64,000 bases of DNA, taken from positions 1 through 64,000 of the forward strand of contig JAJAGP010003206.1 in NCBI GenBank assembly GCA_025084515.1. The letters run 5' to 3'. Below are positions 24,231 through 36,689 of this stretch, in pieces. This DNA comes from Ancistrus triradiatus (Eukaryota; Chordata; Actinopteri; Siluriformes; Loricariidae). Both the position numbers and the translations under genes were made by a program. Position 1 is the first letter of the stretch; each line of letters starts with the position of its first letter. The notes under the pieces were generated by a model. That model saw nothing but the letters and a program-made list of their open reading frames with translations. It ran no database searches and had not been told where the DNA came from.

Positions 24231-25990
24231 ATGTTACCTACCTAAATTAGGATGCGATTAGACAGTGATGTTTTGTTTATGAATGACAAATACGTAGCAT
24301 CTTCTTCCAGATTGGCAGAAGTGTTCAGATCGCTATGTCCGTTCTCCATTTGCTCACTCACATTATCGGACTCTTCAAAATATCACGCAAGGGTCACTCA
24401 AACATGTAGACAGAAGCCATTCTAATGAGCAGTTTTGATTGGTTAGTACCACTCTCAACCAAAAATGTGTCCTATAGCAAGCAAGAAAATGCAGAGCAGT
24501 GTTTTGAATTGAATGATGTTTTTGATTTTACTGTATTAAATATTTATACTGTATTTTACGTACACCTGTTTGTTACGCCATCTCTGAAGGGTTAGAAGGG
24601 CCTGACCATACTCCACTGATGTACATATGGATTAATACATGAATTCACAAAATCACAAAATGTATGAACTGCCATGCGGTATGTATATGTGAAGTGAGAG
24701 AGATGTTCGACTCGCTTACGGACAGTTTTTGTTTGTTCTTTTCTGTGGGAAGTAGCTATGGGTTGTATGAAAAGTCACTAGATCTGCTGCTACTCTGTTT
24801 TTTTCTCACTAGAGAAAACTCTAGTCTGAAAAGTCACTAAAACTAGGGACAAAAACACAAAGTTGGCAACACTGCAGTAGCTGTCCGTGATTGGGGAGGG
24901 TAGGGGGTATCCTGCACAAACCTGCACGTGAAAAAGCAACTCCGTCTTTGTCATTCCACAATACACAACCGTACTCATTTAGAAATAACATTAAAGAAAT
25001 GATAATTTTGACCAAATCTAACAGCCAGAAGAAAACGCATTACACTCTTTAAAAACTAAATCACAAGGATGCTGTGAGCAGGAATTATTGTGGGGGATAT
25101 TTTACCCCCCTCCAAACTTTGAGGGGGACACATCAAGGACATCTGCCAATGGTTGTAAATGATACTTTTAGTACCTTGTAATAATGCCAGGTAGGACATG
25201 GGTTTATTGGTAACACTGCTGCTGCAGAGTGTTTCTTTATTCGCACCTGTTTAGCAGGTGGGCTGAAGTTAGGAATGGGAATATGCATGTGTGAGTGTTT
25301 CATGTGTGTCTAAGCGTGTCCAATTATGTCTGCATGCATATGTGTCTGTATGTGTGTGCGTGTGCACATTATAGTGCTTTTGCAATTTTACACTTAGTTG
25401 GCAAAAGAGGCTTTGAAGGCTTATTGATTGTTTGCAAGAGAAATCTGTTCTTGAATAGCAGGAAGGTGCTTTTAGGAAGTTCTAATCACCAAAGCTGTCT
25501 GCAGACAAGCACCTATGAAAAATGCACTTGCAAGTAGGTGCTATAAATGTATCAGGTACATCAAAGTGGAGTGGGTTTGAATGTATTGCTTTGCAAACTT
25601 TTCCAGAAGAACAATACTTTAATATCCCAGTGGACTTCATCATATTAAAATTGAACCAAATCCAACTGCCACTTGACAACACATTTAAAGTCCCACTAAG
25701 ATATTAAATGACAACAAGAGCCATTTAAAGTTATCGCCTGGTTGCACATACCTATTCTGTACAATCAGGAATGAAATCCTTGCCTACAAAGTAATTTTGT
25801 GCTAATTATTTAAAATGTACAATTTTCAGAAAAGCTTGATTATTTGTCATTACCTAGGAATTACAGTTAAAAGGCATTAAAGAAACTGTGACACTCGGTG
25901 ACAATTACTGTTCAGACAGTAATAACCAGAAAGTTTCAAAGTGTCTATGCAGTTTGTTAAATGTGGTATATTAATTACACATAGCATGCA
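24231..25990. other. Non-genic DNA, no gene seen
   Basis: No coding signal. A small hairpin-like stretch with GTGGGGGATATTTTACCCCC lies near 25090-25135. A TG/CA-rich patch lies at 25285-25370. Confidence 0.5.
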
Positions 25991-26310
25991 GCTGCACGGT
26001 AGCTCAGTGGATAGCAGTGTCGCCTCACAGCAAGAAGATCTGGGGTTCAATCCTAGGATGGAGCTGCCTGCGTCCTTTCTGTGTTCAGGCTGCATGTCCA
26101 TCTCGTTTCTGTGTGGGTTTACTCCAGGTAATCTGGTTTCCTCCCACAGTCCAAAGACATGCATTAGGTTCATTGATTACACTAAATTGGCCTGCCCTGT
26201 ATGTGTTATACCACATATATATATGACTAGTTTTGATGTAACCTTGTGTGTGTCACTGAAATGGCCACTGCTGCTGATAGCAAGGTTAGTATTGCAATTA
26301 GATGTATTCA
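25991..26310 (+). mobile_element. tRNA-derived SINE (family S2)
   Basis: Head GCACGGTAGCTCAGTGGATA, B-box-like GGGTTCAATCC (26043), the core CTCCCACAGTCCAAAGACAT, and 3' part with TGTCACTGAAATGGCCACTG. The ends are approximate. Confidence 0.82.
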
Positions 26311-26569
26311 ACCCCCACAGAGAGTAAAGATTTGTAACTTTAAACTTGAGCAGAGCTAGATCTTGATTTAAATTAAGTCTTCATCAGCTTAATGATATAG
26401 CAAATGAACAAAGAAAGTTAACAGCGTAGTATTTTAGAGTAGTATAATTATCTGATTTTTTGCTACTCTGTTTTTCCTAATGTTAGATTAAAACCTGACC
26501 GACCCATTGGGAACTCAATAACAACTCTTAATCTGCTTCAGCTGTGATCTGTTTATATACACACAACCC

Positions 26570-27144
26570 AGGGATGTGTTCACGGTGTGTTAAAATTATG
26601 GTGAGGAGCTGTCACAAAATCTGGAAGAGGAGATCATTTCATTGCACCAAAAGAGTAATGGGTACAAGAAGATATCCAAGACCGTAAAAATTCCCATAGA
26701 CATCATAGGGAGAATTGAATCCAAGTTCAAAACATATGACACAATAACACATATGCCTGGCCATGATAGAAAGCTCGAAATTTTATCAAGAGGCCTTTAG
26801 CCATCTCTTATGAACATCCCTATGTTATTGCAAAATATTTACAGAAGGAACGTTATGCCATCTGTGGTGAACTTAAACCTTGGTAGTAATTGGACTCTCC
26901 AGCAAGCACAGTGATCGCAAGCACACTTCCAAGTCAACTAACGCATGGTAAAGGAATCTTGGAATGTTCTGGTGCGACTTTTTCAGTCTCCAGATTTAAA
27001 TCCCATAGAAAATCTTTGGTGGGGCTTAAAGAAAGCAGCGACAGCATGGAATCCATGATGATCTGGAAGCTTCTGCCCAAGAAAAATGGGCAAAGATTAC
27101 ACAAGAGAGTGTCAGAAACTTGTCAGTACCTACCAAAGTACTCA
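26570..27144 (+). mobile_element. Tc1-like remnant, family F8
   Basis: Shattered transposase. The clearest piece is near 26990, reading QSPDLNPIENLWWGLKKAA, which includes the third catalytic residue (E) of the DDE triad. Upstream pieces near 26610-26720 resemble the N-terminal helix region. No terminal repeats were found. F1 copy c abuts at 27145. Confidence 0.7.
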
Positions 27145-28259
27145 CCTTTAGAATTTTCTATATGTCTGCATAAATATGACATAAAACATCCTCAGATAAG
27201 AACCCAGTTAAACAAATGAGACAAAAATATTATACTTGGTCATTTATTGATTGAGGAAAATGATCCAATATTACATATCAGTGAGTGGAAAAAGTATGTG
27301 AACCTTTGCTTTCAGTATCTGGTGTGACCCCCCTGTGCAGCAATAACTGCAACTAAACGTTTCCGGTATCTGTTGATCAGTCCTGCACACCGGCTTAGTT
27401 TTAGCCCATTCCCCCATACAGAACAGCTTCAACTCTGGGATGTTGGTGGGTTTCCTAACATTAACTGCTTACTTCAGGTCCTTCCACAACATTTCGATTG
27501 GATTAAGGTCAGGACTTTGACTTGGACATTCCATCACATTAAGTTTATTCTTCTTTAACCATTCTTTGGTAGAACGGCTTGTGTGCTTAGGGTCATTGCT
27601 GCCTTCTCTTGAGATTTAGTTCATGGACAGATGTCCTGACATTTTCCTTTAAAATGCTCTGATATAATTCAGAATTCATTGTTCCATCAATTATGGCAAT
27701 CTTTTCCTGGCCCAGATGCAGCAAAACAGGCCCAAACCATGATCCTACCACCACCATGTTTCACAGATGGGATAAGGTTCTTATGTTGGAATGCAGTGTT
27801 TTCCTTTCTCCAAACATAACGCTTTTCTTTTAAACCAAAAATTTCTATTTTGGTCTCATCCATCCCCAAAACATTCTTCCAATAGCCTTCTGGCTTGTCC
27901 ACGGGATCTTTAGCAAATTGCAGACGACCAGGAATGTTTTTCTTGGAGAGCAGTGGCTTTCTCCTTGCAACCCTGCCTTGCACACCATTGTTGTTCAGTG
28001 TTCTTCTGATTGTGAACTCATGAACATTAACATTAGCCAATGTGAGACAGGTTCACATACTTTTGCCACTCACTATTATGAAATATTGGATCATTTTCCT
28101 CAATAAATAAATGGCCAAGTATAATATTTTTGCCTCATTTGTTTAACTGAGTTCTCTTTATCTACTTTAGGACTTCTGAAAATCTGATGATGTTTTAGGT
28201 CATATTTATGTAGAAATATTGAAAATCCTAAAGGGTTCACAAACCTTCAAGCACCACTG
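27145..28259 (-). mobile_element. Tc1-like remnant, family F1 copy c
   Basis: The right end AAGCACCACTG (to 28259) is intact and followed by TA. The left end lacks the first bases and starts at CCTTTAGAATTTTC. The DNA-binding N-terminus has been deleted between about 28045 and 28055, where transposase jumps straight into terminal-repeat sequence. Confidence 0.85.
27687..28040 (-). pseudogene. Transposase fragment, F1 copy c
   Basis: A 117-codon central piece. It opens at NVNVHEFTIRRTLNNNG, passes the first catalytic Asp in GMDETKIEIFGLKEKRY, and ends after KHGGGRIMVWACFAASGPG, where the frame breaks. Downstream coding (C-terminal third) continues in other frames to about 27330. It cannot give a working enzyme. 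Confidence 0.85.
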
Positions 28260-29524
28260 TATATACGCAACAATCAGCGAAAGCAGAATGGGTGGACTAT
28301 CAATAAAAGACTGGTGCTGAATATTTTTGACTTTTGTTTAAGTATCAGACTACAGTAGCTGCAGAACTATAAGTGCAATGAGCTGTTGAGTTTGTACATC
28401 TAGTTACTTTTCCTTGTGTTTGTTTTAAACACCAAAATTAAAGCTAGTTATAGAGAGCCTTCCCGCTGTCTGCTGTCTGGGAGTGTAATTAGCACAAGTT
28501 GCCACAAAGGACAATCATTATGATCTTGTGATTTTTGTTATTGTTCTCTGAAGTTCTCCTTTGCTGGGAAAACTTTATTTCCTGCTCTTCAAAAAAAATT
28601 ACTACAAATCAAGATGAAACAAGAATAAAATGCCAGGCAGGAGATCACACATCCTTGATTACGTTCATAGTAATGTTCACTTTTTTGTCGAGCTGGAGCA
28701 GATCATTACTGCATCTAGGTAGTGTGGTCTCAGAATGACATTGTAAAGACCACACAAATATCCCTGATGCCAGTTTTCAGGAACAGCAGGTGGAAAGTGA
28801 CCCAAAGGTGGTTTGAAGAAATACTGGGAAACAACAAGCAAGAAACAATCCCCCTGCTCTGCAAATGGTGGTCCTGTGCCAATGTGATGTGCTGACAGCA
28901 TGGCAACAATACCAAGGTGAAGCAACATTGGCATGGCACTGGTGCCAATGTGCAGGGGGAAGAGAAGAGAAGTGAGTCAACAGCTCCCGGCTGCCTGGCA
29001 GAGGCGTGCGGGGCAGTGAGGCCGAGGTCAGCCAGCATGGACAGATCTGACAGCAGGCATTGCCAGGTTGGCATCTCAGGGGCGCTGCACTTGCTGCCAA
29101 CATGCCCCATAGAGGTATAGTGAGACTGCTCTCCTCTGGGGGAGAGAGAGATAGAGAGACAGAGACTGAAATGAAGAAGTAACATAAGAGAGAAATGGAG
29201 CGGGGGAGGACAGGAAGAGAAATGAGGCCAACTCTACTGCCCTAGAGTTTACCACCACAGGCCTTGGAATGGGGGAAAGGCGAAGAACAAACAACAGCAG
29301 AGCAGTGACATTTAGCTGGATTGGATTTGCTGTGTATTGAGACTGGTAATATACTGACTCTCACATTGAATGCTCAGTTGGTGCAGTTTAAGCCTGAGAG
29401 AATGGGCTCTGTAACACAGAAATAACTCACTGATAGTTAATTAGTGTGATGTAATGGCTCCGCAAATAAATCTGCATTAACTGCTAAGTGTTGCAATCAA
29501 ATGGGGACCCTGAATGTCTGTTAT
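28260..29524. other. Non-genic DNA, no gene seen
   Basis: 28880-29300 is purine-rich on the plus strand and gives a few overlapping minus ORFs (up to 151 codons). These look like composition artefacts: the Leu/Ser/Pro-rich translation has no domain I recognise. Confidence 0.5.
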
Positions 29525-30845
29525 ATAGAACCCCAAATTAGAAAAAGTTGGGACAGTATGGAAAATGCATATAAAAAAAACCATACAGTGTTTCTTACAT
29601 TTCCTTTCACTTGTATTTCATTGCAGATGGTATGAACCTGTGATAATTCATGTTTTTTCTGGTCAACTTCATTTAATTTGTTAATAAACATCCATTCATG
29701 CATTTCAAGCCTGCAACACATCGCAAAAAAGTTGGGACGGTAAAGCATTTACAACTTTGTAATGTTGCGATTCCTTTTCACCACACTTTAAAACCATTTT
29801 GGAACAGAGGACACCAAGCAATGAAGTGTTTCAGGTGTTATTTTGTCCCATGACTTTTTGAAAAGTGCATGGACGGCCCTGGAAAAGATGTCATCTTGAA
29901 GACAGCATACATTGATCTAAAATCTCAATGTACTTTTCTGCATTAATGCTTTTGTCACAGAAGTGAAAATGACCTCGTTAAGGGCAGTGACCCAACCCCA
30001 TACCATGTCAGAGTCTGGCTTTTGGACTTGTTGCTGATAACAGTCTGGATGGTCCTTTTCGTCTTTGGTCCGGAGCACACGGCATCCGTTATTTGACTTC
30101 TCTGGGCTCAGAGGCATCTGGGATAGACCATCACACAGTGGATGTGTGTATGGTGGTCAGACCAATCATTATTCCAGGTGTTTTTGGAAAACATGCAGGC
30201 AGTGAGCACCGAACCAAAGACGAAAAGGACCATCTAGGGTTGTATTTCAAAAACCAAAACCAAACCAAAAAAAAAAAAAGATATGGACTACTGATTCATC
30301 TGAACACAATACACCATTGTGTGATGGTCCATTCCAGATGCCTCCAAACCCAGAGAAGTCGACGCTGCTTCTGGACATGGTTAACATGATTCTTCTTTTT
30401 TGCACAGTAAAGATTTAAGTGGCATTTGTGAATGTAACTCTGTATTGTAGTGCTTGATAAGGTTTGATAAAGTAACCCTTGCCCATGTGGTTCTATCAGT
30501 TATTGATGAATGACGGTTCTTGATGGAGGGATGTCTGAGGGATCAAAGGTCAAGGGTGTTCAGCCTAAGCTTGTGAAATATGCAAATCCGTTCCAGTCTT
30601 TCTTTGAGGTACATTGTTTTAAACATTTTAGTAATTTTCTCATACATTTGTTAGCAAACTGGAGATCCTCTGCCCATCTTTGCTCATCAGTGACTACCAA
30701 ATTGAGTACCAAATTATGTTTACAATCACCGGTTGACATTACCTGTTTGAAATCACATCTTTATTTAATTTTTTTAATTCATTTTTGGCTCTAAATTGCC
30801 TTGTTCCAACTTTTTTGGAATTTGTAACAGGCTAAAATGCAGGAA
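29525..30845 (-). mobile_element. Tc1-like element, family F2, rearranged
   Basis: Left end GAACCCCAAATTAGAAAAAG then TTGGGACAGTATGG; right end CCAACTTTTTTGGAATTTG. Antisense transposase pieces include RTKDEKDHPDCYQQQVQKP at about 30075-30015 and a VWGWVTALN stretch. A sizeable inverted duplication (about 30090-30150 against 30300-30360) shows it was rearranged after insertion. Inactive. Confidence 0.75.
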
Positions 30846-31877
30846 TGGGTGTTTATTATCTTTTGTGTTTGAAAAACATGTATTGTGATTCTGCATCACA
30901 ATTCAAGCAGCTATTTAACAGCACTCTGATCCAGTGGCGTTGAACATTATCAAATTTTCAGGCACTGATTGATAGACAACCAGGCAGCTCTGATCCAACG
31001 CTATTGGGCAATTGGCATTGAACGGGCACCAGAGTGCTTATCATATTTCAGAGGGAGTAGACACACCCCTTGAAACACACCCCTAACCTGAAGGAGAAGA
31101 TCTCAAGTTTTTTATCCAGTCGTATCTAGCTTAAATGTTTATTTTTTAGCTAAAAAAAACAATGTTCAGACCTCAGTGACCTTATGGCATGGTTCAGTAA
31201 TGTTTCCCAGTGAGAATTCACTCCCGTTTTACAACTTAGATATTGCTTGTCTTCAGGGGATTGTCTTTTCCCCTACCAGAAGTGAATACATGACAGCTCC
31301 TCAGCTAATTTAGTTACACTATAAGAGACAATACTGTGGCACCAAGCCACTATTTAATTACTTTACAAATGGTTTCCAAAAAGGGCTGTTAGTTTACCTA
31401 ATCAATAATGCTGTTTTAGTAGAAACCCAGACTGATTTACTCAGCACAGTAGGGCTGCAGCATTAATTTTATGCTAATTACGATCAGGATTTTTCATTGA
31501 TGGTGTTAAATTGGCTAATTGATAACATTACATAGCTTGCTGGCTCTGGTACTAATCATATGCTCTGCAACCATACTACAGGCTGTATTGTTGCACACTG
31601 TGACAGATTTTGTTATGTATTCATATTAAAACAACTATATATAGCACTAAAATCTACTCAGTTAATGTGACTATCTTCAAACGTATACCCTGGAAGAAAT
31701 ATAGTGTTATTCTCACTCACTCTCACCTAGGGACAATCTACCGACTGGCATGTTTTGGAAAAGTGAAAGGAAAACAAGATTACCCAGAGGAAACCCACTA
31801 GGGTATAGGAAAAAAAGGAGAATCAAACTCAACATCCTGGAACTCTAAGGCTCCAAAACTAGCTGCTGTGTTGAGTA
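30846..31877. other. Non-genic DNA, no gene seen
   Basis: AT-rich DNA with no clear repeat or coding structure. Two similar GATCCAGTGGC / GATCCAACGCT segments near 30928 and 30995 are too short to interpret. Confidence 0.5.
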
Positions 31878-31879
31878 TA

Positions 31880-32720
31880 CAGTGGTACATTGGTTCTTGA
31901 CCACCTCGGACCTTGTAGAATTCGGTTCTCGACGCATTTTGACCAGAAAAATTTGTCTCGGTTCTTGTCATTTGCTCAGTACTCTGCGCACTTGCGTAAA
32001 CTTGTATGAGTCGAGCCAAACAATAACTTGTATCAGCCGAAACTCAAGTCACAATTCAGTACACAGTGATTCAGGTTCACAATAGCCCTCAGTGAAGAAC
32101 TTCGCCATTTTTTATAAAAGTATCTACAGTCCTGCATTCTTAGCACAAATAAGTCTCCATGGGTCCTAAAAAGGTTAGTTTATAAGAGCCAACCAACAGC
32201 AAAACAGGATTTGAATGCCCCAGAGCACAGGGTGCAGTTAGCTTAGCAGCTACCCTAGCACCCAGAGTTCATCAATACAGTGTTGCTTTTACATTCAATC
32301 CATTACTCACAACATTACATGAGATTTTTCAACACTTTATTATAAAATAAGCTTTGTGTTAATGATTCTGGCCAGCTAGAAGTTAATGTAAGTGTTTTAA
32401 ATGTTAACTTACTTATTACTTATCATATTATCCTTTCCAAATCTCCGCTATGATACAGTACAGACCACTCTACCAAACATTCATTAAACTCCTCAGTTCA
32501 TGATACAATAACTTATGATGGATTTGTCGGAACATATCCCGATTGTAAATCAGGGAGCACCTGTACAATATAACTCCATGAATACATATAATGCCTTATA
32601 CAGTATGGATTTTCATTATTTGCATTATTTCTTATGGGAAACACTTGCTCGGTCATGATCATTTTCGATTTGCGACTGGCCTTCTGGAATGAATTAGTGA
32701 CAAGAACCAAGGTATGTCAG
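31880..32720 (+). mobile_element. Repeat X: pogo/Tigger-like non-autonomous element
   Basis: About 840 bp between TA dinucleotides, with terminal repeats starting CAGTGGTACATTGGTTCTTG and ending CAAGAACCAAGGTATGTCAG. There is no transposase ORF. A second terminus-like motif (TTGTACAGGTG complement, near 32556-32577) suggests X is itself composite. Further pieces are at 5114-5557, 8213-8362, 56415-56475 and 61247-61453. Confidence 0.7.
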
Positions 32721-32722
32721 TA

Positions 32723-34285
32723 TATTTAAATGTGATCCTACATTTGCTGAACTGTTCTGATTAATATTGAGAAAAGTGACTATGTCATTATTAAATAAGC
32801 CATTGTGATTCAGTCCTGAAGCATAGCCTAGAGAAATGTTCTACACAATTCCTGGGCATTTGGTTACATGCCAGTGGTACCATTTGTGTGACTGATGAGG
32901 GCTAATTTCCATTTTACTAGGAATGTGAACAGTTGCCATCTAGAGATTGTTAGCACCTTGGTGCACATGGTATTATTTAAAAAGGCTTCACTGTTCAGAC
33001 TTTTCTCTATGCTTTAGGTAATCCATACTAGGGTTTTAGTTTGTGTCTTGCATCAGTGCAGGTGCAGCAGAAGTACAGTAGATTGTAAGCCCAGGGGAGA
33101 AGGGGTGGCGATTGTTTGACATAAAACCTTTAAGGAAGTTCAGTGCAGGGCCTGAGGAACTGGAATCTAGCCAGTTGGACGGTACCTTCATTTATCTGAC
33201 TGGGCTACTTTACTGCTCTGCTGTCTTCCTCTTCCTCTGTGCTCTCCCTCCTCCACTTCCCGTCAAAGTCCTCTCTCACGCTATCCTGCACCTTCCTGCA
33301 AGCCTATTCAGCAGACTACTTTTTGTTCACCAGGGCTATTCTATGTGTTGTACATTGCTTTATTAAACTCAGAGGAGTTCTGGATCCATGCTCAGCTCTG
33401 TCAGGTTCTTCTTTACCAAGGCATTTTCTGTGAAACATGGTGAGAGAGCCCAAGTTCGCTCCTAATTAGTTTTACAGTCAAAAATGTCAACTCTCTGTTC
33501 TGTTCAAAACTGACCTTAATAAACAAATGAGTCCCCCCCCAGCGCATTCTCTCCTACTTTCTTCTCTCTGTAGCTATCTCAAGGGAGAAAAAAGTTGTCT
33601 CAGCAATTTGTGCATAATTGTGACGATTATCCTAGCCTGCAAGTGAACAGATGACACAAGCATTGCCAAATATGCATATCATTACTAACACTTGGCAGTT
33701 CTTAGTGCAAAGGTGATCAGAAGAAGTTTAATGTTATCATTTTATAACACTATAAGTAAATGCATTAGCTCTCCAGAGAATTTATCATAAATCCTCCTGA
33801 AGACAATAATAGAAACTAACCATGTGGTCATAAACTACAGAGCCCAATAAAATTGTGAATAAATAATTCTATACTTCAGTGACACCCAGTTAAGGTCAAG
33901 CACCGCATTGTTTAGGTTAATGATGAGTTTAGACTTTGCTTGGGTTGAATAACATTATAGGGTACTATAGGATTTCCTGAAGTTCTTAATTGCAATTTTA
34001 GATTTTCATTTCAGTTATTCAGTCTGCCTTGCAGTTCTGCTCTTTCTTTTCTTCAAAGCATCCTTTGTAGGCTATAGCACAAAAGCCATGACATGCATTT
34101 GTGAAATTTGAAAAATATGATATGGCCAGAGGTGGTAAATAACGAAGTACTTCACTGATTATTGAGATGTCTAGTTCTGAGCGATTTAGCATTTATAACA
34201 TTTTCCAAAGTATTTTGTATATTTTTATTCTGTTTTGCTGTGGTTAGCTAAAGATGATAATGTCATTCGTACGATTTTTGTAGAT
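32723..34285. other. Non-genic DNA, no gene seen
   Basis: No coding or repeat call. A run of nine C lies at 33532-33540. Confidence 0.5.
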
Positions 34286-34399
34286 GACCCTGATGATGAC
34301 ACGGGTGGGTAGTGGGAGGCCGGACGGAGGGTCCGGGATGGCGAAGACCTTGGCCCCGGTGCAGAAACTAGTACCGGAAATGCCCCTCTCGGTCGACGG

Positions 34400-34740
34400 A
34401 CCTCTGGGAAGGCTCCTCTGGAACTGCGGGCCTCTGGGAAGGGCCCTCTGGAACTGAGGGCCTCTCTGGAATGGACAGCCTGCAGAGAGGCCCCTCTGGA
34501 ATGGACGGTCTGTGGGGAGGCCTCTCTGGAACTCGCTGCCCCTAGGACGATTCCTCTGGAATTGACAGCCCCCGTGATGGCCTCTCTGGACTTGACAGCA
34601 TCCAGGATGGCCTCTCTGGACTCAACAGCCCCTGGGATGGCCCCTCTGGACTTGACGGCCCCGGGACAGCCTCTCTGGACTTGATGGGCCCCGGGATGGC
34701 CCCCCTGGACTTCACAAGCCTCGGGACGGCCTCTCAGGAA
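34400..34740. repeat. 30-bp tandem repeats
   Basis: About ten diverged units of GATGGCCTCTCTGGACTTGA plus CAGCATCCAG. They form the left part of the repeat-filled interior. Confidence 0.85.
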
Positions 34741-35260
34741 CAGCAGGTGTTCGACCTTGGCACTGGCACAGGGACGGACAACCTTGGCGCTGGCACATGG
34801 ATGGACAACCTTGGTGCTGGCACAGGGACTGACAACCTTGGTGCTGGCACAGGGACTGACAACCTTGGCACTTGCACAGTGGCGGATGTGGTGCCGGAGG
34901 CTCGGAAACGATGCTAACAGACTCGGGAGGAGAGCTAAGCAAAGCTAACACCCACAAAACGGAGTGAACAGGTGCAGGTATGGGCCGAAGCAAAGGAATG
35001 GGCTCGGCGACCGAGGTAATGGGTGTGTGGGGCTCAGAAACATGGCTCTTCTGTACAGGAATGGAACTCCAATGCTCCCATTCAGAGAAACTGGGCACTA
35101 GCGATTCGGGTACGGTGCAACAGTGTAATAACGGCTCATCTGTGGAGCTAACAAATGCGGCATGCACTGATACGGGGCTAGCCTGTTTGACAACGGAGTG
35201 ACCAGGCTCCGAGGCAAGGTTATCTGGTGCTGGTGACTCATTCACACAGTTTCCCAGCAC
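34712..35260 (-). CDS. Repeat-encoded ORF in LTR element (C-side)
   Basis: 182 codons on the LTR-sense strand. The first 115 residues are Ser/Pro/Glu-rich, with motifs such as SEPHTPITSVAEP and CVNESPAPDNLASEP. Then come five CQGCQSLCQ-type 9-residue repeats. No known enzymatic domain. It may be a decayed continuation of the ORF at 35310-35774. Translation is not established. Confidence 0.3.
   Translation of the reverse strand: MLGNCVNESPAPDNLASEPGHSVVKQASPVSVHAAFVSSTDEPLLHCCTVPESLVPSFSEWEHWSSIPVQKSHVSEPHTPITSVAEPIPLLRPIPAPVHSVLWVLALLSSPPESVSIVSEPPAPHPPLCKCQGCQSLCQHQGCQSLCQHQGCPSMCQRQGCPSLCQCQGRTPAVPERPSRGL
34745..34880 (-). repeat. 27-bp tandem repeat (9-residue unit)
   Basis: Units of GACAACCTTGGTGCTGGCAC plus AGGGACT. 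On the minus strand they encode CQSLCQHQG-type 9-residue repeats. Confidence 0.85.
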
Positions 35261-35309
35261 GGTAAGCTCGGGGAAGGGGCTAGTGGACTCAGAAACAGGT
35301 GCTAGCGGC

Positions 35310-35774
35310 TCATCTAGCAGGCTCAGACAACGAGATACATGGCGCTAGCGGCACATCAACAGAGCATGATGACACGACATGCTCGGAAACAAGGCTAACG
35401 TGGCCAGATAACGAGTTGTATGGCATGAGCAGCACACCTACTGAGTGGAACAGCATGGCGAGCTCGGAAACGGGGCTAGTGTGGCCAGATAATGAGTTAT
35501 ATGGCACGAGCAGCACACCTACAGAGCGTAGCTGCACGGCGACCTCAGCAACGGGGCTAGTGTGCCCAGATACAGTGTTACACGGTGCTAGCGGCTCATT
35601 GACGGAGCTAAATAACGTTGAATGCTCAGAGACGGGGCTAATGTGATTCAACACCGGATTATCTGGTGCTTGCGGCTCATTTACGAAGCTGGGCAGCACG
35701 ACAAGCTCAGATACAAGACTAAGGAGCTTTGAAGGCCCTGACGAGGGACTAAGGGGCCCTAACGATCCAGACAA
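35310..35774 (-). CDS. ORF with 27-residue tandem repeats
   Basis: 154 codons. From about residue 50 it consists of four copies of a 27-residue unit: VSEHSTLFSSVNEPLAPC followed by NTVSGHTSP, then three diverged versions. The 81-base unit keeps the frame. The core ..LFSSV.E.LAP.. recurs in the LTR element at 56587. I know no function. Similar Ser/Pro/Glu repeats sit in fish gypsy gag regions in my recollection, so a gag C-terminal origin is plausible. Confidence 0.35.
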   Translation of the reverse strand: MSGSLGPLSPSSGPSKLLSLVSELVVLPSFVNEPQAPDNPVLNHISPVSEHSTLFSSVNEPLAPCNTVSGHTSPVAEVAVQLRSVGVLLVPYNSLSGHTSPVSELAMLFHSVGVLLMPYNSLSGHVSLVSEHVVSSCSVDVPLAPCISLSEPAR

Positions 35775-36689
35775 GGAACTAGGTGGCCCTAGGCCCAGAC
35801 ATAGGACTAGGTGACCCTAACGGCCAAGACACGGGACTAAAATGCTCAAGAGCTGAGCAACGGGGTGCTAACGACTCGTTTGCAAGATTAACCAGCTCGT
35901 GAACGGGGTTCCGAGATGGAATAACTGGATACTAGTGGCTCAGGCACGGTGCTACAAGCCGTGAACAGCTCAACAGCAGAGCTACCAGGCGAGTCGGGCA
36001 CCGACGCGGGACTAGCTTACTCGAAACTGGGGTTAACTGGATACTAGCGACTCGGACATGGCGCTATGAGGCGTGAACAGCTCATCGGCAGAGCTACTAG
36101 GCATGGTGGGCACCAGTACGGGGCTAGCATACTCAGAACCAGGGCTAACGGGCTCAGTGGGGAGGCCGAGTGGTGCGGTGAACTCGGAGATGGGGCTAGC
36201 AATCGCACAAACTGGCTATGCGGCACTAGCAGCTCATTAACAGGACTAACACGTGCGGTGGGCTCGGAAAAGGGGCTAACTAAGCCTGACGCTGAAATGC
36301 GTGGCGCTAGCGGCTCATTTGAGAGGCTGAGGGGCGCGGGAGGCCTTTAAAAGGGGCTAGCGGGCTCGGGACCCGAGCTCTGCGGTGCTAACGGCTCATC
36401 TACCAAACCGTGAGGTCTGAAGCACTCAGACACTGAGCTAAACAGCGTTAGTGGCTCAATCATAGAGCTAGGGTGCGCTATCTGCCTGGAAAAGGGGCGG
36501 GTTTAGAGCTGCCAGAGGCTCATTTATGGGATTAAGAGGCGTGACCAGCTCGAGAAGGGGACTAGCGTGTACCAAGGCCGGACTACAGGGCGAAAAAGGT
36601 TCACATACAGTCTTAGTGTCCCTGGTGAACTTGGTGCTGGAAACTTCATGAGAAGGAGAGGTGAAACCACCAATCCCCACGGTGATGGA

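Noticed and set aside
28730..29185. 151-codon minus ORF (Leu/Ser/Pro-rich) as a secreted protein
   Set aside because: The region is strongly purine/pyrimidine biased and three frames are open at once, pointing to composition rather than coding.
34757..34948. Plus-strand repeat ORFs at 34.7-36.3 kb as genes
   Set aside because: LTR signals place the sense direction on the minus strand; plus frames are mirror images of the repeats.
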